A stretch of 64,000 nucleotides of DNA from Symsagittifera roscoffensis. Taxonomy: Eukaryota; Xenacoelomorpha; Acoela; Convolutidae. The translations under genes and the position numbers were made by a program. The stretch spans positions 21,376,509 through 21,440,508 of the forward strand of contig NC_087064.1 of NCBI RefSeq assembly GCF_963678635.1, given 5' to 3'. The stretch's first letter is position 1; every line of letters begins with the position of its first letter. Below the pieces are notes generated by a model. That model did no database searches. It was not told where the DNA came from and saw only the letters and a program-made list of their open reading frames with translations. Shown here piece by piece: positions 50,701 to 59,700 of the stretch.

Positions 50701-53700
50701 GAATTCTATACCACGTAATGACACCCGGGTTGACCTCTATAGACCAAAAATGCTAATAATACAATTCCATACACTTAGACTATGAAAAATCGCTTGTCAT
50801 ATAAATTTCCTATATTTTTGCAAAACGAGTTTGATTGAATTGCAGAGATTTTTTTGTGGTTTTGGTATGAAAATTGGTGTCTCTCATGAAAAATGGTGTC
50901 ATGAAAAAAATGAAAAAATTGTATAAAGAAATAGCTAATCATGCAATTTCTATATATGAAAATAGCATGTGCATGATTAGCGTTTTTTACAAAGTTTTTG
51001 AAAATGCCGCAATAAATTAATTCACTGCTGCAAAATCAATTGTGCGTTAGTTGAATTGTTACGCTTGAAAAAAAACTCTTATAAATTTTTTTGTTCTTAA
51101 AAAAACTAGTCATACAGTTTCTATTTATGGGAATTGCATGACTAGCATTTTTTTGAAGACGAAGTATGACAAAAAAAGACAAAAAAATTCAAATAATTAG
51201 CTGGTTCATCAGCACTCAATTTTTACGCAACACGTGAATTGTTTGCACTGACTCTTTTGCCTTAATCAGTCTTTCCCAGACATCATTACAACTTGAAAAT
51301 GAATGAGAGTTTTTCCAAAAATATTCTGATAAAGGTAACTTTGTTTTTCTTAAGCTAAGTTGTCAGGCTCGATGTTCTTGTCAGGCTTTCTTTTATGGAA
51401 AGATCTTTTTGTGCCACAAATAATCATCGGAATGTTTCGTGTGATAAGTTTTGTGAAGCCTTCTCAGGGAAATAAAAGGAAAAAATACAGATTTTTGGTT
51501 AAATGTTTTTGGTGAAGTGAATGCATTATGTGCCTTTTTTATGATTTTTTTTTCATAAAACTTGCTTTTTTTTCTACTTCCTTACTTAGAAATTATTGAG
51601 AAAAATGGATTACAATGGAGTCAAAAAGGTTCCAATAAAGGATTTTAATTACGCTTCTAGCACTTGAATTGGAATTAAAATTCATCACAGACCATTGTTT
51701 TTAATTGGTTGTATCCATGTAAGCTCCAATATGTCGGGTTTTTATGGATTATTTTCTGAATAAGCTTGTTGCAAAAAATTGTATTGTTTGCAAATTTTTC
51801 TACTACCTGCAACCTAGTCGACTCTTAAAAGATTTCAGTTGATTCTATCATTAGCTTAGTTCATTTTTTTCTAAGAGCCTTCTGCCGTAATTACCCCGTC
51901 ATATCTAACCATACTTAGCAAATCGATATTGTTAACCATACTTAGCAAAACCTCTCTACATTGTTAATTTTTCAGATTGATATTTTATTAACAAAGAACG
52001 GATTATTACAGCTGAACAATGCAAATTTAAGACACTAAAAAAAATTCAAGCCTAGAAAAGAAGTTTTAAAGGAGAGGATGGGGGTAAATAAAAGGAAGAT
52101 TATATCATTCAGAGGAGAGCCAATTGCTAGATACTATTTTTTACATACCCGTGCTCATCAAAACCCGCCAACCATATTTCTTTCATATATAGAGGGAAAA
52201 AAACCATATTATTTTCATCATGCTATTCCACAAAAACAGAAACTTGCAAAAGAAGTCTATGATTAGCAAAATTTTTGAACGACGAAATAAACATCCTCTC
52301 CCTCCTCAAAAAAAGTCATTTGGATGGAGAAGATATTAATTTGATTGTAAGTTGGAAATTTTTAGCCAAACAGAATCAAGCATTTAACATGCAGCGTTGG
52401 GCAAACTTAAACCGAATGAAATGCTGAGGTGGAAGATCTTAACTTGCCCGCATTAGAGTTCCATGAATAAAAATCGATTATAATTGAGTTTCGTTGTCAT
52501 TGCCCACAAAAAAGAAAAAAAAATTGATTATAATCAATTAAAAATGGATTATAATGTTACTATTTAACGAGGCAACAAAATCAATTTTTAGTCCATTATT
52601 ATCGATTTTGTTTTCACTTTTGTTAACTTTTGTTTCTGTCTAAAAATATATCACGCTGAATAAATTAAAACCCATTTCATTTCTCAGGTCCTTATATTGT
52701 TGGCAGCGCAACTTTGTAGTTTTATCCTGATAATTTTTAGTTTTTGTGAAATGGTAAAAAAAAACTTTTTTAACTTTTTTTTCTTACAATTTTTCGAAGA
52801 TGAAACCTTGAAAACGTGCGACTTCAGAAACAATGAAAAAGCTACAATAGGATGTTGAGCATGAAAATATGATGTTATTTAAGTTGAGCATGATAATTCT
52901 CTGTGAGTCAACCCAACCTATCCAGGGTCAACCTATCCGGGTCAACTTATCCACGGATGCATCCGTTTTACTGCGCCTTCCAGGTTCTCGGAAATTATAT
53001 TTAAACTAAATGGTCCGGAGTGGCAGTTAGTATGGTAAATGGTGTTCACGAACAAAGAAGATTTTCTAAAACCACTAGATTTGAATTCTAATTTACTGGG
53101 AGGATCGAATTATGCATCCTAGAAAACTTTCATAAAGTCTTTTCTGTTTGTGAAAATCAATTACCATTTTCACTGCCGAGCCGTACCAGAATTTTTTAAA
53201 TCTGTACCATTTTGTAGCACTGCCTCTACCAAGTCATTTTAGATATAAAATTTTTCGGAAACATTTACAACTTTATAGACCACGAAAATCCATTATAATC
53301 GATTTGTTTTCTTTTTCTTAAATGCGGGTGGTCTATAAAAGGACAATTATGTTAAAATGATCTGTTTTGGGTTGTGTTCGTAAGACTTGAGTCGTCAAAG
53401 ATTTGTCCATTTTACGCGTAAATTGCGTTGGAAATGACCTGAGTACTGCTCTCTCACACGAACAATTTAATGAAAATGGCTTCTAATTTTTGGCAAAATA
53501 ATAACAAATAATAGCAAATTTTGGCAAAAAAGCAATACAAACAATGAAATAGGCTTTTTAAGCGTTTTTGAAAAACAACGATCCAATTTTTGCGTTCCAG
53601 GGCTAAGTTAAGCTCACAAAAAAATTAATTTAATGTTTTTTTGAAGTACAAAAAATTTTGCCATCAAAAAATGCTAGTCCCCTTGATTAGCATTTTTTTA

Positions 53701-56700
53701 CAAAAAGTTAATATATGACGATACAGGGACTACAAAATCTCTTAAAATTGTGAAATTTGAATGTTTACCACTTTTCATAGACTCAGTTTATGGAATTGTA
53801 TGTCCAGCATTTTCGTTCTATAAAGGTCAAACCAAGGTAAAAGTAAATCTCAGCTTTTCGATTGCAATGCTCAAATTATGAAAAAAAGAACTGAGCAAAA
53901 AAAGTTTCTGGCTCACTTAAAAATATATTTTCGCTTGTAATTTAGAATAATGAATTAAAATAGTTTGAAATTGCCGCAAATAATTGTATAAGAACATTCA
54001 TCATGATCAATTATTTCAAATTTTATAGGAGAGTAAAAGCAAAAGTTTGAAGGTTATTTTCATTGGAGCTCCGTCGCGGGTTGTTAGCGTTCGAAAGTGA
54101 TTTTTTTTAAGTTAGCTTTTCTATATTTTGACTATCAAATGGTAATAGTAAATAGTCTGTAGTTCTTGAGAGTCAACAACAATCGGAGGCGCTTGAAAAC
54201 GGGCTGCAGAACTTGACGCCGTATTTGTGGGTTTGATTCCATTCTTTTTGCAAAGTTGTTAGTTATAGAGTGAATAGAGTCATAAATGCAACCTATGTTA
54301 CTTTAAATCTTTAACAATGATTTGTTGCTTGTTCAATTTAAATGAATTGTTGTCGGAGGTTAATTTTTGATTATCAAAATTTATGTTTATTCTGGAACTG
54401 TTTTAACTTTTATTACTTGCATTAGGATGAGACCCTCAAACTTCAAGATTCTAATTAGCCGACTTGTCTTTTTTACAGGCATTACCAAGCGCGAAATGAT
54501 GGCATTGCCAAACGCGAAACTAATTTGGCTCTGAGTTTCTGTTAGCTCACTTTAAGGCAGGTTATTTAAACAAAAGTGTTTCTACAAAACGTAGTTTTGC
54601 TTTTTGTAGAAAAAAAATTGTTTAAATAACCTGCCTTAAAGTGAGCTAACAGAAACCCAGAGCCAAATTAGTTTGTCGCATACAATAATCAATAAAGAAA
54701 AGTGAACAAGGATAATCGGTTGCCATGCAAAATCGCACAGAAAGCTCCGACCATACCATAATAAAAAACAGTTATTTTTCTTCTAATTGCGTTTTTTGGT
54801 CGTGGTATGATGGGAGGATATAAACGAAAATCTAAACCTTTGATAGTAATAGTATATTAGCTTGACAACAATTTTTCTCCTAGAAGAAATAAAAACCATC
54901 ACGAGGCCAAACTGTGCACTAGACAGGCGCACAATTTTGTGTCTGTAATTTCCTGGATTTCAGAGACAACCTGTTCCAAAATGTAAGTGAATTCCATTTA
55001 GAAAATTTTCGTAGATTCCGCGTACAAATACCTGTAACGTAAAATTTGTCGGCACATTAGTTTTGTTGCGGATTCCACTTACAGTTGCTGATTCCACGAC
55101 AGCTTAAATTTACTAAACACACATATTGTTATTTGTTCATGGATTTCACAAACTATTCCGGAATGCACGAAATTGGTTGCGGATTCCACAAATTTTGTTG
55201 CGGATTCCGCAAGCTTGCCTGGTTTTTGGAGAGGTTTTGCGCAATACAGTGTTTGAGCTATTTGTCAGTGGAATCCAAAACAGCAATGAAGAGCAAAGAA
55301 AAGTAGCAATGTTGCGGACTCCGCGACAAATCTGGTTTTGGACTGTTGCTGAATCCGCTTAGAGTTCACAAAATGCACAATTTGGCCTGGTATTGAAGTC
55401 AACAAAAAATTGAAAATTTTTCAGTAAATTTGAAAATTTGAAGTCAATTTCAGTCTTTTTTTATCTTTTAAATTTTGTTCCCACTAAACATTTTCGAAAT
55501 CTAATTCTACTGGATTAGAATTAATTATCAAGGCTTAGCTTGAATTTTATGACTACACATAAGCTTATTATCATCCTGTTAAAAACCTATTATATTCGCT
55601 TTATTAGCACGAAATTAGACTCAATCTCATAATTTTCAAAACGATTTTTCTCGACATTGAGAAAATTTTTGGAAATTTTTAAGATCGTTCGAATCACGAC
55701 TGAAAAAATTCTAAAATGATAGACCACTCAACAAATTAGGATGATTAATTGTGTTACTTGATTTTGCTCGAAAAACAAGAAAAAATAAAGACGAATACAA
55801 AATTCATCCAAATTTCAAATATAGTAACAATTAGCTTTCACATTTAACGTAAAAGCATGAACTTTGAATCTACTATTATTTTACGAATTATGTTTGGAAG
55901 CGAATATCTTTTCATTTTGAGCTGTAGATAAAAAGTTTTTGAAAGGAACTGAAAAATCCGCCAAAATTAGCTTGTTAGAAACAGAATGCTTAGTCATTTT
56001 TTTCTTAAAAAAAAATTGATGGAAAAGGAAATCGCACCACATCTCAGAAAGTCTTAATGCATTATGAAATATGAAACTGGTGTAAAAATGAGGATGAACG
56101 AACTCGATTGTTTTGAACATAGCGACTGGAGCTTTGCTCAACTATTGCATCATCTGTTCTTTGTCTGAAACTGGCCGTTTTTTGCATGAAAAACTATTAA
56201 GCTAAAGAAACAAAAATTTTGACAGCATGAATTATCTTTCCTTATTTTACTTTATTTTGTCCCATTTTTGTGCTTAACGTATTTTTCCGATCATTTGAAA
56301 AATGTAGAGGAATTGCGCATTCGGGTGTGCTTTATTTTTTTACCACCCAAAAATAGGTACTAAAAGCAATCATCAGAATGGATCGGATGATATATCATAT
56401 TAAAGCGTTTTCAGCCGTTATTCAAACTACATTAAAAAATTTTGAAAAAACTTTCTCAGTGTCGAAAAAAATAGTTTGAAATTCTAAATTTTTGCTTATA
56501 AAGTGAGGCTATGCAGACTTACAAAAATTAATTAATTTAAGCCATGAAAACTTAGTTTTACTCAAGTAAATTTAGACTTAAAAAAGAATTGTCATAGATG
56601 CTTGCAACCTATAAAAGTTTAGTTAGTTCATAGATACCTAGATAATAGGTCCGCAGTGCACCTGTAATTTTGTGAGTTAGTTTTTTAGGCTGTGAATATG

Positions 56701-59700
56701 AAAAATTCTGCTCACAAAAATATATTAATTGGAGACAGTTAGTTTTGGGATAAAAACCCAATGTGAGTTGTTCGCCTTCAATTTGGTTTGAATTTTTTGT
56801 TTCCCTACTTTGAGTATCAAAACACAATACTAATTCACAGAAGCAGTTGGTTAAATAGCCGTAAAAATGTGTGCAAAACCATCAAAGCACAATTTTCGTC
56901 ATTTTTTTTAGAACTGAGTGGGAACAATAAACGAAGCCCCGCCCAATCTCACAACTTTTGAAAAAATATGGCCAGCGAAATTTCTGCAAAAAAATAAGCA
57001 AGAGATTTTTAAAAACTGTTTCATTTTTAACTTTTACGAATATCGTATTATCGGTTTTTTTCTGAAAGCGTCAGTGAAAAACCCACCCTCAGTGATTTGA
57101 CCCCCCTCAAGACCCAAAGTGTCCTCAAGACCCAAAGTTTGAGATTGTATTACGATATATATTTTTGGCTAACGGATAAAAATGATTAAAAGCGCATTTG
57201 ACGCCCATCATACTAATTTTAAGGGAGAGCGAGCGCCAAAAAATGCAACTTTTTAGTCAAAACTTTCCAAGAAGTGCTCAAAACGACCTTTCTGCCTCTT
57301 TTTTCAAAATTTGGCTGCGGTGCTGGCTGAAAATTTTGTCATAATATGGTCTTTATTATACTTTAAAAGAGCTCGGAAAATAAGTTTGATCGAGCTAAAA
57401 AACTGAAGTTCATCAGAATTTTCGGATTTTTTTTAAAAAAAATCCGCACCGTTCCCTTGGAAAAATCCTAGATCTGCCCTGGGCGTGTAAATGACGCAAT
57501 TTCACTGAGTTTTATTGAAAGTATTTTGTTGATAGTTTTAGGCTAATTGTTTTGATTTTTTAAGCACTGCCGAAGTCTTAGAATCAGCCTATTCTGAGGT
57601 GATTTTTTGCAGAAGTTTCTATTTCGCTATGCACTCCTCTACTAAATTGAGTGCAATTGCCGTATTTGGAAAACTTTTAGCGTTGTTAAGCCATAAATAG
57701 CGGACTAGAAATCTTACAGAAGGGCCCTTGGAAAAATTAGGCAACCAGACCCTCCGGACACCCTACTAAAAGAGTGTGATTAAAAGTGTGTAATAGGATC
57801 AAACGTGAGCCCCCAGTGATTCGCTACCCAGTGGTGAAAGTGAAGACAAAGAATTTGTTGGAGCAGTTTGGCATAGGGGACAAATTGGAGGGTAGGCAGA
57901 TTCTCCTCCCCTCAAGGAAGAAAGTTAAGATGGAAAGCTTGGTGCCCCTTCATCTGATGGCATCAGCCAAAGCGTTCAAGGTAATTGTTATCTCGAAATT
58001 GGTTATTAAGGGGAAAAATTAGTGGCTATTAGTGTTCGGACTTTTTTCCGTTAAGTTCTATGGTGACTACTTCATCCTTGTTTATGGTGAAATTAATCTC
58101 TAAAAACCAAATTAAGACTGTGCTTATATCACCGTTTTCCTGATGTTTAATTCCAGTTTTAGTTGTTGAATGCAACGCCCAATCATCAGCAAACGATTCT
58201 TCCAGTAGTTTTCCGATCAAGGTAATTCTAAAAAGAAATAACAACAAAATCACTTTTGAAAGCTAAAAATTATGTTTCTTATTGAGTGTTGAAAATAGGA
58301 ATGGCATTTGTTTCATCTTTTGGAAAGAGAATTACAGTGAACTGATTTTGGTTGATTAAGATAAGGGCGGAGGGGTGAATGGGGGTGTAGCAAAAAATTT
58401 TATCAAAAAAGGTCCTTGTGTTGTTTTCGGTAAACTCGTGGAAGCAATTCGGTCGACGTAATAACAATTTGGACAGAAATTCTGACCCTATTTTAAAAAC
58501 CCACACCCGCCTCAATATTAGATCCGCCCTGAGTAAGTTGAAAATTAAGTAACTTAGATGTGGTTGAACTGAATAAACCCTTTATCCAGAAAAAAAGAGG
58601 GTTTTTAGAATTGGTGAGGTGACTATACTGTGAATTCGGCTTATTAGGAAATCGCCGTAAAGATGGTTTCTGTAGATTTGGTGATTCTACTGTAAATTCG
58701 ACTAATTGGAATTTCGCATTAGTGGAGTGGTTCTTGTTTACTAAAGGTAAACAACTCAGAGCAACAAAAATGTTGACGGTAATCAAAGTTGTAACTTGGA
58801 AATAAAATCGCTAAAAAAACAGTTACATTAGCGTACGACATTGCGGTTGCTTTTAACGGATCGCTCGAACCACCAAAGATTTTGAGGGGCTCAAACGGTG
58901 CACATCCGGTCCAAAATAGACAACAATACATGTCATAGTTATCCAAAGGGGAGGTAAAGTGCACTCAAAATGGACACATTCCCAGATTTAAACTGACAAT
59001 AAATTCCCGAAAAAACCAAGGGGACAGAAAACGCTCCTACAAGTGTAAGTTATGGACCATTCATTGTCAATTGAGCAAATTCAGATCAAAATAACTTCGT
59101 TTTCCGGTCCAAAGCAATGGACTTCTGTGAGACATTTTCCAGCCCCATGTGGTAGTAGGGAGCCGAAACTTTGTATTAAGAGGGGTTAATCCGACGGCTA
59201 GACCGGTAGTTATTAGCACTTGGAAAAACACTTCATAGACCGGAAAAGGGCAAAATAATGAGCAGGGCATATGGATTTTATGACGGCAAAAGATACTAAA
59301 TTAACCCCGAAAAAAAACCAGTGATAAAACTTTTTCGGCGACTCCTTCCGGTGTTTACAGCTTTTTACCGGGAAAAATTATGATGGACCTTTGAAACGGG
59401 ATAGCTTGGGAAGTACTAATGAGATGTGGATGAAATTTCATAGAGAGGACCCCCATCACATTTTGTGCCCAAATCTTCAGCCCCAAACCTTTGAGAATGG
59501 AATTGATTTCCTTACAAGTATATGGGAGGAAACTTATTTATTGGGAACTGAAGCAGAAGCTGAAAGTAATTTAGCTTTTTTGTTGTAAAATTCAAGCAGA
59601 ACAGACTTGGCAAACAATGAGCTTAGCTTAGATAAGCGAATTAGCTATAAATAGAAATTTAACTGGGCTAAGAAAAAATAGTCACACACGACATCGGCAG

